Shown here piece by piece: positions 16,021 to 26,044 of a DNA stretch of 37,241 nt. The position numbers and the translations under genes were made by a program. Source of the DNA: Cyclobacteriaceae bacterium (lineage in GTDB: Bacteria; Bacteroidota; Bacteroidia; Cytophagales; Cyclobacteriaceae); the NCBI GenBank assembly GCA_029881895.1, contig JAOULS010000005.1:1-37241 (forward strand), in the 5' to 3' direction. Positions within the stretch are counted from its first letter, which is position 1, and the number at the start of each line of letters is the position of its first letter. The notes beneath the pieces were generated by a model that searched no databases, had not been told where the DNA came from, and was given only the letters and a program-made list of their open reading frames with translations.

Positions 16021-17094
16021 TTATTTTTTTACTTCTTCACTTGATTCAACAGCAGCTACTTCTGTTTTAACCTTGCCTTTTACTTTTGCTAATTCCTTTT
16101 TATCATCTGGCACAAGGTTAAACAATATTTCATTTTGAGCTACAAGTGATGTTTGTTCTGATTTCCATTTTTCATACTCTTCGGGTGTGTCAACTACAAT
16201 AATCATTCGCATTGCGAAATGTCCACGTCCACAAATTTCAGCACATGCTAATTCATAATTAAATTCAGCATTCCCTGTTTCTACTCTCATTTCAGCAGTC
16301 GTTTTTGTAGGAACAAAATGAAATGAAGTAGGCATTCCTGGTACAGCATCCATTTTTACTCTAAAATGAGGTGCATACACACTATGGATAACATCCCTAG
16401 CGCGAATTTTAAATAAAACCGGCTTTCCTTTAGGTAAATGAATCTCTCTAGGAATAAAATCATCATAAGAACCATCATCGGTAAAGTCAACTCCCATTTT
16501 ATTATCATCTCCAATCAAGCGATAATCAAAATCACCTAACCTATTGTCTGAACCCGGGTAACGAGGTGTCCAAGCAAATTGCTGTCCCATCACTTCTACT
16601 ACCTCTGCATCTTCAGGAGCTTTACTAGTTATGTCTCCCCAAACTTGTAATCCTTTAAAAATTAATACTGATAGTACAACAGCAGGTACTATTGTCCAAA
16701 TTAATTCTAATTTATGATTTTCAGGAAAAAATAGTGCTCTTTTATTTTCTTCATAGCTATATCTGATAGGGAAAATAAAAAGTAAGATGTGAGTAATTAA
16801 GAATACAACTCCTGTAATTGCCATTGTTACCCAAAACATATAATCTGTTTCAACACCATGCTCTGAAGCTAAGGGAAGATTATAATCATCAAAATACACA
16901 TATGAGTAAATAAAAATCCACCCAAAACCTATAACAAGTAATACAACAAACAAAGCTGCATTTACCTTATTACTTTTAGTTACTACCTTCTGGTTTGAGC
17001 CTTTTACTACATCGAGTAAAGTGCCTATTCTGAACAACATGAACAGAATTAAAACAACTAGAAGAATTCCAATACCAATAACAACTTGAAACAT
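16021..17094 (-). CDS. ctaC: Cytochrome c oxidase subunit II (CuA)
   Basis: This 357-residue protein accepts electrons from cytochrome c at the CuA center. The CuA ligands are all present: H237 ('VIHSVYAPHF'), C284 and C288 ('CAEICGRGHF'), H292 and M296, with E286 between the cysteines. The N-terminal part has four hydrophobic helices (about 3-22, 46-66, 86-110 and 130-150), two more than the classic subunit II, as is usual in Bacteroidota. There is no fused cytochrome c domain, so the oxidase is aa3-like; electrons probably come from ActA or ActE. It ends with a Lys/Glu-rich tail and follows actF by 29 bases. Confidence 0.96.
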   Translation of the reverse strand: MFQVVIGIGILLVVLILFMLFRIGTLLDVVKGSNQKVVTKSNKVNAALFVVLLVIGFGWIFIYSYVYFDDYNLPLASEHGVETDYMFWVTMAITGVVFLITHILLFIFPIRYSYEENKRALFFPENHKLELIWTIVPAVVLSVLIFKGLQVWGDITSKAPEDAEVVEVMGQQFAWTPRYPGSDNRLGDFDYRLIGDDNKMGVDFTDDGSYDDFIPREIHLPKGKPVLFKIRARDVIHSVYAPHFRVKMDAVPGMPTSFHFVPTKTTAEMRVETGNAEFNYELACAEICGRGHFAMRMIIVVDTPEEYEKWKSEQTSLVAQNEILFNLVPDDKKELAKVKGKVKTEVAAVESSEEVKK

Positions 17095-17123
17095 ATATCT
17101 ATATTTTTATTGTATATACTTTC

Positions 17124-18482
17124 TTAAATATGATGATGTAAACTTTCCTCCAACATAGGATGGTTTTTTGCTACTAAAGGTGCTTTCGCAAGATTATGCA
17201 GCATAATATATATAAACAATGCTAAAAAGATCATCAACATTCCTATTTCTAAAAGACCAATAGCACCATCTGTTTTCATTACTCCAGGAGTAACCATTAA
17301 ATAAAAATCTACCCAATGTCCAATAACTATTATTGGACTTACTAACATTAACATTGACATTTGGCGTTTAGCATCACGTGTCATTAATAGTAAAAATGGC
17401 AATACAAAGTTTAAAAGTATGTTTGTATAGAACACCCAGGCATAATTACTTGCTTTCATACGCTCTACAAAGTATACAACTTCCTCAGGAATATTAGCGT
17501 AATAAATTAATAGAAATTGTGAGAACCATATATACGTCCAGAAAATACTAAATCCAAATACAAATTTACCAATGTCATGTAAATGATTTTCATTCACGAT
17601 TTTCAAATACCCTTGTCTTTTTAACATTACTACAACTATCGTAATAAAAGCAAGACCACTAACCCACCAACTGGAGAAAATATACCAACCAAACATGGTA
17701 CTAAACCAATGTGGATCAATTGACATCACCCAATCCCAAGCTGACACTGAAGAAGATACTGCAAAAATAACTAAGAATATAGCTGATAAACTTCTTGCCT
17801 TTTTCCAATGATTTAAACCACCATCAATGTCTTCGGCAAGCATATGTTTTTTTATCATTACAAAAAACCAATACCATAAGCCAAAGAATATCACCATTCT
17901 AGCTATATAAAAAAGTGGTAATGAAGAACCAATTTCATTTGGCCAATACCACAATGCTGCTTTTCCTTGTATAATTGAATCTCCACCTTCAGCAACTGGT
18001 AAATATAACGATGCGTGTGTCCAATGAAACACATCTCCTTTGACAACAAACCAAGATACCAACATAAGTATTCCTGCAATAGGCAAATAACTAGCCATGG
18101 CTAAAGGAATTCGTTTCATTCCTGCTGACCAACCTGCCTGTGAAGCATATTGTATTGTAATAAAGAACAAACCAATTATTGCTAATCCTGTAAAATATAC
18201 ATTATTAATCCAGAGATTAGAGAAGATTCTTTTTAACCAAGGAGCTGTTTCATGATGAGCAGCTTCTCCATGTGCATCTTCTGATAAAACAATAGCGTTT
18301 TCATCGGTACTTGCTAACAAAGAAGTTTCTTCAATTGTATTTAAAGCATGTGCAGCTTCATCACCATGGCCATCACTTTTAGCCATAAAAACTCCTAATA
18401 TAAAAAGTACGATACCAACAGCACCAAGAATAAAAATCTTCTTTTTTGCTCCTGCGGTAAATTCATATCTTTCTTCCGTCAT
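17124..18482 (-). CDS. actF: Alternative complex III subunit ActF (integral membrane subunit)
   Basis: This 452-residue protein begins with one TM helix (about 14-33), then a His/Glu-rich loop (about 35-80), then nine or more TM helices. It belongs to the NrfD-like membrane subunits of alternative complex III (ActC/ActF pair). ActF is the shorter partner of ActC and is thought to help form the proton path of the quinol-oxidising module. Motif-like stretches include 'SAWDWVMSIDPHWFSTMFGW' and 'FGFSIFWTYIWFSQFLLIYY'. It is the last of six act genes in the canonical order A to F, 22 bases after actE. It ends with a His-rich tail (LHHHI). Confidence 0.92.
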   Translation of the reverse strand: MTEERYEFTAGAKKKIFILGAVGIVLFILGVFMAKSDGHGDEAAHALNTIEETSLLASTDENAIVLSEDAHGEAAHHETAPWLKRIFSNLWINNVYFTGLAIIGLFFITIQYASQAGWSAGMKRIPLAMASYLPIAGILMLVSWFVVKGDVFHWTHASLYLPVAEGGDSIIQGKAALWYWPNEIGSSLPLFYIARMVIFFGLWYWFFVMIKKHMLAEDIDGGLNHWKKARSLSAIFLVIFAVSSSVSAWDWVMSIDPHWFSTMFGWYIFSSWWVSGLAFITIVVVMLKRQGYLKIVNENHLHDIGKFVFGFSIFWTYIWFSQFLLIYYANIPEEVVYFVERMKASNYAWVFYTNILLNFVLPFLLLMTRDAKRQMSMLMLVSPIIVIGHWVDFYLMVTPGVMKTDGAIGLLEIGMLMIFLALFIYIMLHNLAKAPLVAKNHPMLEESLHHHI

Positions 18483-18504
18483 GATAACTTATTTATAGCC
18501 TTTA

Positions 18505-19125
18505 TTATTGTTTTTGAAGTTTTTGTACATAACGAGCAATTCTCCATCGCTCATCTACGCTTAATTGTGAAGCATGAGCTCCCATACGTCCTTTACCATG
18601 AGTAATAACATGAAATACATGTCCTTCTGGTTTGTCTTTTATTGCCGCAGAATTATAAGCTGGAACTCCTAAAAATACATCTCCTACTTTTCCCGGGGTA
18701 ATTCCATCCTTACCATGACAATGATCACAAAATTTCTCATATAATACTTTACCATCTTTAAGTATCGCCTCATTGCCTTCAGGGTAAGGACTAATAACAT
18801 TAGCAGCAGAATCTAAATCGTCTTTAGCAACACGATATGGTGATTTACCTCTTGCAATAGTATTTGCGGGAGGTGTTCTCATGTTCATTCTATTAGGATT
18901 TAATGGGTTAGAACTGTAATACTCACCATAGTTACTGTTCTCTTGATCCATTTGCACCCAATCACCAGCGTTTTCATCTGTTATCTGTTTAAGTGGCTCA
19001 TAGGCAACTGAATGGTACATGTTTGGCGCATATTCCAAGCCAGGGTTATCAACTCCTGCACAAGATACCATTGCTACTCCTAATGCCAGCACAACTGCGG
19101 ATTTTATAGATTTAAGTAGATTCAT
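18505..19125 (-). CDS. actE: Alternative complex III subunit ActE (monoheme cytochrome c lipoprotein)
   Basis: From the ATG at 19125 this is a 206-residue lipoprotein: the signal MNLLKSIKSAVVLALGVAMVSC has a lipobox with C22 as lipidated residue. The cytochrome c domain has C133-D-H-C136-H137 for heme attachment, with M181 (GRMGAHASQ) as probable axial ligand. ActE is the single-heme subunit thought to pass electrons to cytochrome c or straight to the oxidase. An in-frame ATG at 19140 and a TTG at 19155 would lengthen the N-region; 19125 gives the most typical lipoprotein start. It begins 22 bases after the actD stop. Confidence 0.94.
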   Translation of the reverse strand: MNLLKSIKSAVVLALGVAMVSCAGVDNPGLEYAPNMYHSVAYEPLKQITDENAGDWVQMDQENSNYGEYYSSNPLNPNRMNMRTPPANTIARGKSPYRVAKDDLDSAANVISPYPEGNEAILKDGKVLYEKFCDHCHGKDGITPGKVGDVFLGVPAYNSAAIKDKPEGHVFHVITHGKGRMGAHASQLSVDERWRIARYVQKLQKQ

Positions 19126-19147
19126 GTGTATATCTCTCATTTGAATA

Positions 19148-19675
19148 TTAATCAAAATTTTTATCGTTTACCTCACTCGCTCCTGATTCATTAAGAACCT
19201 TTCCTATCTCATCTTTACTAAGATTATTTGTACCTAAATCAACAGCCATAACGTGCTTATCATCTGTACTTCGGACATCAAACATACGAGGCTTTTTATA
19301 TGGTTTTAAATCACTTATAATCATAAAAGTACCTACCATCCCTAGTGCTGAAATCAACACAGTTAGCTCAAAAGAAACTGGAACAAAAGGAGGTAATGAA
19401 ATGAAATTTTTACCACCTATAATCATTGGCCAATCAACACCTAACATCCATGTTTGCATGGTTACTGCTAGAGTAAAACCTAAAAGTCCAAACATAAATG
19501 CAGCTATAGGAAGGCGCGTTCTCTTATACCCTAGTGCATGCTCTAATCCATGTACAGGAAATGGAGAATACACCTCATGAATTTTAACGCCACTATCTCT
19601 TACCTTAGTGACTGCTTCCAATAATACATCCTCATCGTCATATATACCGAGGACAAAGTTTTTTCCGCTTTCCAT
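19148..19675 (-). CDS. actD: Alternative complex III subunit ActD (DUF3341)
   Basis: This 175-residue protein of family DUF3341 has a small soluble N-terminal domain (residues 1-55; 'FVLGIYDDEDVLLEAVTKVR' and 'IHEVYSPFPVHGLEHALG') and two TM helices (about 57-78 and 100-122). A short C-terminal region faces the cytoplasm. ActD has no cofactor and packs between the two NrfD-like subunits in alternative complex III; its exact role is not settled. The start lies three bases after the actC stop, showing coupling. The C-terminus ends 22 bases before the chosen start of actE. Confidence 0.94.
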   Translation of the reverse strand: MESGKNFVLGIYDDEDVLLEAVTKVRDSGVKIHEVYSPFPVHGLEHALGYKRTRLPIAAFMFGLLGFTLAVTMQTWMLGVDWPMIIGGKNFISLPPFVPVSFELTVLISALGMVGTFMIISDLKPYKKPRMFDVRSTDDKHVMAVDLGTNNLSKDEIGKVLNESGASEVNDKNFD

Positions 19676-19678
19676 ATA

Positions 19679-21040
19679 TTATTTTTTTTCAGAGCTTGAC
19701 TTTACAATACTTTTAAGTTCGGCCATATTAAGTACTGGAAAAAATTTCGAGAACAATAAAAAGGCAGTAAAAAAGAACCCAAAAGAAAACAAATAAACAC
19801 CTACATCATACCTTGTTGGGTAGAACATTGCCCAACTAGATGGAATATAATCCCGATGTAATGATGTTACAATAATTACGAATCGTTCGAACCACATTCC
19901 AATATTTACAATTATTGAAATGATCATAGTAGAAACAATACTCGTTCTTATTTTCTTAAACCAGAATAGTTGAGGAGCAATAACATTACACGTCATCATT
20001 GTGTAGTATGCCCAATCGTAAGGGCCAAATGCTCGATTAATAAATGCATATTGTTCGTAAGGAACCCCTGAATACCAAGCTATAAAAAACTCAGTAATAT
20101 AAGCGACTCCAACAATTGATCCTGTAATAATGATTACAATATTCATCAACTCAATGTGGTATATGGTAATGTAATCTTCTAACTTAAAAAGCTTTCTAGT
20201 CACTAACATCAATGTTAGTACCATAGCAAACCCAGAGAAAATAGCTCCCGCTACAAAGTAGGGAGGAAAAATAGTTGTATGCCACCCTGGTATTACTGAA
20301 GTAGCAAAATCCATTGATACAATCGTATGTACTGAAAGTACAAGTGGTGTAGCTAAGCCAGCAAGTATTAGCGAAACAGACTCATATCTCATCCAAGTTT
20401 TAGCTGCTCCATCCCAACCGAAACTTAATGCACCATATATTGCTTTTGAAATTTTATTTGTTGCTCTATCTCTTATTGTTGCAAAATCAGGTATTAATCC
20501 AATATACCAAAACACTAAAGATACTGTGAAATATGTCGAGATGGCAAATACATCCCAAAGTAAGGGTGAATTAAAATTAACCCAAAGAGAGCCAAATGTA
20601 TTAGGTAATGGCAATGCCCAGTAAAAACCTACCCACATTCTCCCCATGTGTAATGAAGGGAACATTAAAGCACACAATACTGCGAATATTGTCATCGCTT
20701 CAGCAGCTCTGTTAATTGACATTCTCCATTTTTGCCTAAAAAGAAGAAGTATGGCAGAAATTAAGGTACCTGCATGACCAATACCAACCCACCAAACAAA
20801 GTTTGTGATATCCCATGCCCATCCTACTGTCTTATTCAATCCCCAAACACCAATACCTTCCCACAACAATGTGAATACAGCATACCCACCGATGGTTAAA
20901 CCACCTAAGGATAATGCTAAACCCATCATCCAACTTTTTGAGGGCTTACCTTCTACCTGTCGACAAATGTCTTCGGTAATATCATGTACGGTCTTGCCTC
21001 CGGTAACTAATGTTTCTCTTAAAGGTGAAGTAACTTGCAT
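19679..21040 (-). CDS. actC: Alternative complex III subunit ActC (NrfD/PsrC-like quinol-binding subunit)
   Basis: This 453-residue integral membrane protein of the NrfD/PsrC family has about ten TM helices. The quinol is oxidised at its periplasmic side and electrons pass to the ActB iron-sulfur chain. Typical stretches are '[20 protein letters not shown]', '[20 protein letters not shown]' and '[20 protein letters not shown]'. The N-terminal 40 residues are soluble and face the cytoplasm, and the tail is basic and Ser-rich. It follows actB by 40 bases and precedes actD by three. Both the order and the length match known Bacteroidota act operons. Confidence 0.96.
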   Translation of the reverse strand: MQVTSPLRETLVTGGKTVHDITEDICRQVEGKPSKSWMMGLALSLGGLTIGGYAVFTLLWEGIGVWGLNKTVGWAWDITNFVWWVGIGHAGTLISAILLLFRQKWRMSINRAAEAMTIFAVLCALMFPSLHMGRMWVGFYWALPLPNTFGSLWVNFNSPLLWDVFAISTYFTVSLVFWYIGLIPDFATIRDRATNKISKAIYGALSFGWDGAAKTWMRYESVSLILAGLATPLVLSVHTIVSMDFATSVIPGWHTTIFPPYFVAGAIFSGFAMVLTLMLVTRKLFKLEDYITIYHIELMNIVIIITGSIVGVAYITEFFIAWYSGVPYEQYAFINRAFGPYDWAYYTMMTCNVIAPQLFWFKKIRTSIVSTMIISIIVNIGMWFERFVIIVTSLHRDYIPSSWAMFYPTRYDVGVYLFSFGFFFTAFLLFSKFFPVLNMAELKSIVKSSSEKK

Positions 21041-21080
21041 ATTATACGTTTTATACTATCTGATTCGTGAAATAATTTAC

Positions 21081-24000
21081 TTACGCTTTGTTTCTAATTT
21101 TTGTCAAGTAAAACACATTTGGTCTTACTCCTATTTCTTCAAGCACATGGTAAGCACGCTTATTTTTCATAATTTTTATTTCCTTGCCTTTTTCTGCGTC
21201 TTCGATTTTCATCAAATTACTTATCTCACTTTTAGCATTATTCATATCACCAAAAGTGATCGCTCCTGCAGTACAAGCTGCGGCACATGCCGTTGTAATA
21301 TCAGAATCTTCTAATTCTCTTCTATCTTTTTTCGCTTCCAATTTACCTGATTGAATTCGCTGAACACAGAAAGAACATTTTTCCATAACACCCCTAGACC
21401 TTACCGTTACGTCTGGATTCAATACCATTTTTCCTATTTCGGTATTCATTTGTGGATTAGCATCAGCAAATTGATCGTTGTCATGATATTTAAACCAATT
21501 GAAACGTCTTACTTTATAAGGGCAGTTGTTTGCACAATACCTAGTCCCTATACAACGGTTATATACCATTTGGTTAAGTCCTTCAGTACTATGAGTAGTT
21601 GCTGCAACAGGGCAAACTGTTTCACAAGGAGCATTGTTACAATGTTGACACATCATTGGCTGAAAAACAACCTCAGGATTTTCAGCTGATTTTTCCATTT
21701 CAGCATAATCCGTAACATCATCTGTTGCACTACTATAGTACCTATCAATACGTAACCAAGTCATCTCTCTTCTATTGATGATTTCTTGTTTACCTACCAT
21801 TGGAATATTGTTCTCTACATTACAAGCCACAACACAAGCACTACAACCATTACATGCATTCATATCTATGGTTAGTCCCCAATGATGACCATTATATTCA
21901 TGCCCTTTCCACAAAGTTAATTCTTCGGGTTTCACCTGTCCACTCTCACTTTGCCATGTGGCTACATGAGGATGAAACCTACCAGCTCCCTCATCTTTTT
22001 TGAATTCTTCTAATGTAGCTTCTTGAATGATTGTCTCACGACCCATAAAAGTATTCTGAGTCTGTGTTTGAGCTAATTGATGCACTTCTTCAGTAACCTC
22101 AACAGATACACCTTTTGAAATTCTTAAACTTTGTGTTCCATTCACATTAACTAAAAGAGGATAAATATTTTTTCCTATATTATCTCCTACCCTTCCTGCA
22201 CTTGTTCTTCCGTACCCTAATGCAATACCAATGGTACCGCTTGCCTGACCTGGCTGCACCATGATTGGTAGGTTAATTGTTTCTCCACCAACGGTAACAT
22301 TTGCTGTTTTAGTTTTCGCATCATCTAAACGAAATCCAGCATCTGCTACAGACATGGTAATGTAATTATCCCAAGTTGCTTTGGTTATAGGATCAGGTAA
22401 TTCGTGTAGTAATGGATTATTTCCTTGTGATCCATTACCAATAGTTGATTTTTCATAAATCATCAGCTCTACATCACCTGATTTATAATTACTACTGATT
22501 GCGTTAGCCTCTGAATTTACATCTCCAACAAACTCATATTCAACATTTTCTATTTCAGATGCATTATTATATACACCATCATGTAATGCTTTATCCCAAA
22601 AAGGTTGGAAGCTACCTGTAGATTTTTCTTTCCAATTATTTTGAAGGTATTTAAAATAATCACCATCATTATCAGACCATATTAAGAATGATGATTGTGC
22701 TTGTCTTGTTTTAAAAATTGGAGTAATAGTAGGTTGAGCTAAGCTATAGTGTCCTTTTTTAGGACTAGCGTCATTCCATGACTCCAAATAATGATTATCA
22801 GGAGCAATATAATCAACCAAAGAAGCTGTTTCATCTTCTACTGAAGAAGTAGAAATTTTTAATGCAACCTTACTTAAGGCTGCTGCTAATTTTTCACCTT
22901 GATAGTAATCATATACAGGGTTTGCATTAAAAAATATCACAGCTGCTACTTTTCCTGAAGATGCATCGTTAATAAATGCATCCATTATTGCTTCATCTCC
23001 TTTTCTATAATTCACAGGAGTATTTAAGTCAATGGTACTACCATAATTACCTAAAAGGTTATTTATAGCATTTACCACTACCTGAATAGAGGGATCGTTA
23101 GATCCAGCAACTACTAATGATTTCCCTTTGGCCTTCCAAAGATCATTCGCTGCTTTTGATATTGTCTCTTTATCTATTTTATTTGCTTTAACAGCAGGAA
23201 CACCTGCTTTTGAAGCAAGGATATTATATATATTAGCAAGTACTGATCCTTCTTCCGAAGGCTTAATCATACTTCTATAATCTGCATTAGACCCAGTAAG
23301 TGTCAAGTTTGACTCAAACTGAAAATGACGAGACATTTTTTTATCTTTTAACTTTCTAGTTTGTGCGTACTGATAGGTATTTTCTATTGGTGCACCCCAA
23401 GTTGAAAGAAAATCAGCTCCTACTCCTACAATTACTTCCGCTTTAGAGAAATCGTATGAAGGGATAATCTTGGTTCCAAAAGAACGTTCATTCGCAATCG
23501 CCATTCCACTCATAGAAACCTGATCGTACATCACATGTTCCGTAGTAGGGTATTTTGTTTTAAAATCTTCTATTGATTTCAAAGTACTTGGGCTAAGTAC
23601 TGTATTACTTACGATTCTTATATTACCGTCATTAGAAGCTATTTTTTCTAATTCCGAAATAATACTATCATCAATCTGATCCCAAGTAGACGCTTCACCT
23701 TTTGACTTAGCTCCTCTTAAACGAGCGTCATCATAAAGAGATAATACAGATGCTTCAACTTGTGCTGAAGTACCTCCATTAGTTACTGAAGACAGTTTGT
23801 TTCCACTTACTTTAATTGGTCTACCTTCACGAGTTTTCACTAATACGCTACAATAATCACCCCCATTAAGGTAGGTAGATGCATAATAGTTTGCTACTCC
23901 TGGATCAACATCAACAGGCTTGTTTAAATAAGGGATAGCTTTTCTTACAGGTGCTTCGCAAGCTGCTAATGAAGCTGCGGCCACACTAAATCCCATTATT

Positions 24001-24140
24001 TTTAAGAAATCTCTACGAGAACTTTCACTTGACTCTTGTGTAACAGATTCAGGAAATTCACTTTCCGCATTCTTAACAAACGCAGCATCGTTAGATAATT
24101 GTTCTATACCTTTCCAGTACGTTTTCTTATTATCTTTCAT
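21081..24140 (-). CDS. actB: Alternative complex III subunit ActB (iron-sulfur, molybdopterin-like)
   Basis: This 1019-residue periplasmic subunit has a twin-arginine motif S-R42-R43-D-F-L-K and a lipobox-like LAAC ending at C61, so it is probably Tat-exported and lipid-anchored. Residues about 90-700 resemble a molybdopterin oxidoreductase domain, here without visible cofactor ligands. The C-terminal third is a ferredoxin-type domain with cysteines at 763, 766, 769, 773; 831, 834, 839, 843; 863, 869, 873; 922, 925; 952 and 956. In the third group CIGTRYC has Thr866 where a Cys is usual, which fits three [4Fe-4S] and one [3Fe-4S] cluster, as known for ActB. It carries electrons from ActC toward the hemes of ActA. 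Confidence 0.96.
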   Translation of the reverse strand: MKDNKKTYWKGIEQLSNDAAFVKNAESEFPESVTQESSESSRRDFLKIMGFSVAAASLAACEAPVRKAIPYLNKPVDVDPGVANYYASTYLNGGDYCSVLVKTREGRPIKVSGNKLSSVTNGGTSAQVEASVLSLYDDARLRGAKSKGEASTWDQIDDSIISELEKIASNDGNIRIVSNTVLSPSTLKSIEDFKTKYPTTEHVMYDQVSMSGMAIANERSFGTKIIPSYDFSKAEVIVGVGADFLSTWGAPIENTYQYAQTRKLKDKKMSRHFQFESNLTLTGSNADYRSMIKPSEEGSVLANIYNILASKAGVPAVKANKIDKETISKAANDLWKAKGKSLVVAGSNDPSIQVVVNAINNLLGNYGSTIDLNTPVNYRKGDEAIMDAFINDASSGKVAAVIFFNANPVYDYYQGEKLAAALSKVALKISTSSVEDETASLVDYIAPDNHYLESWNDASPKKGHYSLAQPTITPIFKTRQAQSSFLIWSDNDGDYFKYLQNNWKEKSTGSFQPFWDKALHDGVYNNASEIENVEYEFVGDVNSEANAISSNYKSGDVELMIYEKSTIGNGSQGNNPLLHELPDPITKATWDNYITMSVADAGFRLDDAKTKTANVTVGGETINLPIMVQPGQASGTIGIALGYGRTSAGRVGDNIGKNIYPLLVNVNGTQSLRISKGVSVEVTEEVHQLAQTQTQNTFMGRETIIQEATLEEFKKDEGAGRFHPHVATWQSESGQVKPEELTLWKGHEYNGHHWGLTIDMNACNGCSACVVACNVENNIPMVGKQEIINRREMTWLRIDRYYSSATDDVTDYAEMEKSAENPEVVFQPMMCQHCNNAPCETVCPVAATTHSTEGLNQMVYNRCIGTRYCANNCPYKVRRFNWFKYHDNDQFADANPQMNTEIGKMVLNPDVTVRSRGVMEKCSFCVQRIQSGKLEAKKDRRELEDSDITTACAAACTAGAITFGDMNNAKSEISNLMKIEDAEKGKEIKIMKNKRAYHVLEEIGVRPNVFYLTKIRNKA

Positions 24141-24180
24141 ATTGTATATATAAGTAGAATCTTATCTAAAATTAACTGTA

Positions 24181-25431
24181 TTAATAATGACATTTAGCAC
24201 ATTCCAATCCGCCATTATCTTCAACGGTAAGTGCTTTGTCGCTGTCTTCTTTATGTAGCTCTACTAGCTTGTCGTAGTACTTATTGTCTTTTGTATTGAG
24301 CTCGGTATTTCTGTGACAATCAACACACCATCCCATCGTAAGTAATGATTGTTGCTTTACAACATCCATTTCTTCGATTGGTCCGTGACAAGTTTGGCAT
24401 TCAACACCTCCCACATTCACATGTTGAGAGTGATTAAAATAAGACAAGTCAGGCAAATTATGAATACGAACCCATTCTATTGGTTGATCATTTTCAATTG
24501 CAGCATATATTTTCTTGATTTCATCTTCTCCAGTATTCGTTCCTTTTGTAATCGCACTATGGCAATTCATACAGATATTAGGAGAAGGTATGTTTGCATT
24601 TTTACTTTTCATTACACCTGTGTGGCAATAATTACAATCAATTTCATATTGACCTGCATGAATTTGATGAGAAAAAGCGATCGGTTGAGTAGGTTGATAC
24701 CCCATTTGAACTCCAACTGAAAACAATCCATTAATCACCACTTTAAACACGATAGCCGTAAATAAAAATACTGCTAAAAACATAAATGGTTTACTTGTAA
24801 GTGTAGCTCCTAGGCTAAACGACTGATTAACTACTTCTTTATCAATATCGTCAAGACCATCTTTATTATTTACATACTTGGTAAGTACGGTAGTAATTAA
24901 AATTAATACAACAAAGATAAGTGCCAACACTACAATAAGACCTACCACAATTACATTTAAATAGGTACTAGATACTGCTTCGTTATTTTGTGATGCGTCT
25001 CCAGAATCTGCTACAGCTACCTCAACAACTGCTGGGTTATCTGTTTCATTCTTTATAAAAGATAAAATATCAAGAATTTCTTCATCAGAAAAGGAATCAA
25101 ATGAAGTCATTTCAGTTTTGTTGTATTCATTATACAATGCAACTGCATACTCATCACCACCTTTAATAACCTTTTGTGAATTTCTCACAAAACTAAAAAT
25201 CCATTCAACTGATGGAGTTCTATCGTATACATTTTTTAATGCAGGCCCAACTAACTTATTCTCGACACTATGGCATGCCTTACAGTTAGCGTCAAATAAT
25301 GACTTACCGTTACTGATATTCGCATCATCCGTTGGGATGCTTTGCGCAAAAACACCTGCAAAATTAAAGGCTAATAGTGCTGTAAATGCGAATGTCTTCA
25401 AAATGCGAGCGGTCAAACTTTTTCTCGTCAT
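24181..25431 (-). CDS. actA: Alternative complex III subunit ActA with six heme-binding sites
   Basis: From the ATG at 25431 this is a 416-residue protein with a signal peptide ending ...FAGVFAQ (residue 30). An N-terminal cytochrome c domain has C50-K-A-C53-H54. Then come two hydrophobic stretches (about 155-185 and 210-235). The C-terminal multiheme part has five sites: CNYCH, CMNCH, CQTCH, CVDCH and, three residues from the end, CAKCH. ActA is usually described as the pentaheme subunit; here a sixth site is fused in front. A TTG at 25485 would add 18 residues but falls at the predicted transcription start. It is the first gene of the operon. Confidence 0.94.
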   Translation of the reverse strand: MTRKSLTARILKTFAFTALLAFNFAGVFAQSIPTDDANISNGKSLFDANCKACHSVENKLVGPALKNVYDRTPSVEWIFSFVRNSQKVIKGGDEYAVALYNEYNKTEMTSFDSFSDEEILDILSFIKNETDNPAVVEVAVADSGDASQNNEAVSSTYLNVIVVGLIVVLALIFVVLILITTVLTKYVNNKDGLDDIDKEVVNQSFSLGATLTSKPFMFLAVFLFTAIVFKVVINGLFSVGVQMGYQPTQPIAFSHQIHAGQYEIDCNYCHTGVMKSKNANIPSPNICMNCHSAITKGTNTGEDEIKKIYAAIENDQPIEWVRIHNLPDLSYFNHSQHVNVGGVECQTCHGPIEEMDVVKQQSLLTMGWCVDCHRNTELNTKDNKYYDKLVELHKEDSDKALTVEDNGGLECAKCHY

Positions 25432-25492
25432 GCTTAGGTTATTTGTTATAACTTTTTTTACAGCTTTGCGTACATATCTATACAAAGCGACA

Positions 25493-25523
25493 CAAATCTA
25501 ATACGTCCATGATATAATTCAAA
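25493..25523 (-). promoter_or_regulatory. Consensus Bacteroidota promoter of the act-cta operon
   Basis: Read on the minus strand, TTTG (25520-25523), exactly 19 bases, and TAGATTTG (25493-25500) match TTTG-N19-TAnnTTTG at every defined position. Transcription should start near 25487, giving a leader of about 55 bases before the actA ATG at 25431. This is the clearest promoter in the window. Confidence 0.85.
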
Positions 25524-26044
25524 TACAATATCACATCCTTTTTTTTATTATCAGACTAAATCTAAAACTAGAATTAAAAATATGTGCTTTTATTTCACGG
25601 AAAAGCCGTTTTGTTTTTTTTAATTTTCGTTATTTATAATCATTATAAATAATTATTATTTTATTTATTTTTTAATTTGGTATTTACAAAAATTCACAAA
25701 TCAGATATTAAGTGAATAAACGCCCTATTACTTCTCTGTTGTGAATGAGTGACTTAAATGCCAGTTCATCAACTCAACTACATAATCAGGATACTACTAT
25801 CTTATGAAGGTTGCTATCACAAGACTAAAAACACGTATTTTCATTTTTCAGAATCCAGAAACACTATACTGTTTATATTATTGATTCCACCTAAACCCCT
25901 TCATTAAAACGCAGATTCATTCACTCCCTTCCATACACCAAATCAAATAGATTAAATCATTTTATTTATTTTTAAGGTTTACATTTAAAAAATGTATAAA
26001 TTTCATTTCCCTATATGTTTTATGACTTTAATTAAAAATATCAA
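25524..26044. other. Long divergent intergenic region between actA and the right-hand locus
   Basis: About 520 bases remain between the actA promoter and the next gene. The left 150 are very AT-rich and hold a 23-base palindrome (25630-25652). The part from about 25710 to 25930 is less AT-rich but has no open frame of useful length on either strand, and I see no tRNA, repeat or mobile-element trace. Upstream of 26045 there is a weak -7-like TAAATTTC (25997-26004) with no -33 partner. Confidence 0.5.
25630..25652. repeat. 23-base AT palindrome upstream of the actA promoter
   Basis: TTATTTATAAT (25630-25640) and ATTATAAATAA (25642-25652) are perfect inverted arms around a single C at 25641. 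It lies about 107 bases upstream of the actA -33 element. It could be an operator for a dimeric regulator or only an AT-rich chance palindrome. Confidence 0.45.

Noticed and set aside
20805-21689. Plus-strand frames over actC/actB
   Set aside because: They are antisense to the conserved cysteine-rich and membrane-coding parts of actB and actC. Their Cys/His content comes from the opposite strand.
24349-24720. Plus-strand frame of 123 codons over actA
   Set aside because: It is the reverse of the five CxxCH sites of actA and has no start context or motif of its own.
25608-25628. Possible terminator hairpin (ACGG...CCGT followed by a T-rich run)
   Set aside because: The stem is only 4 bp, and no plus-strand gene ends upstream that would need a terminator.
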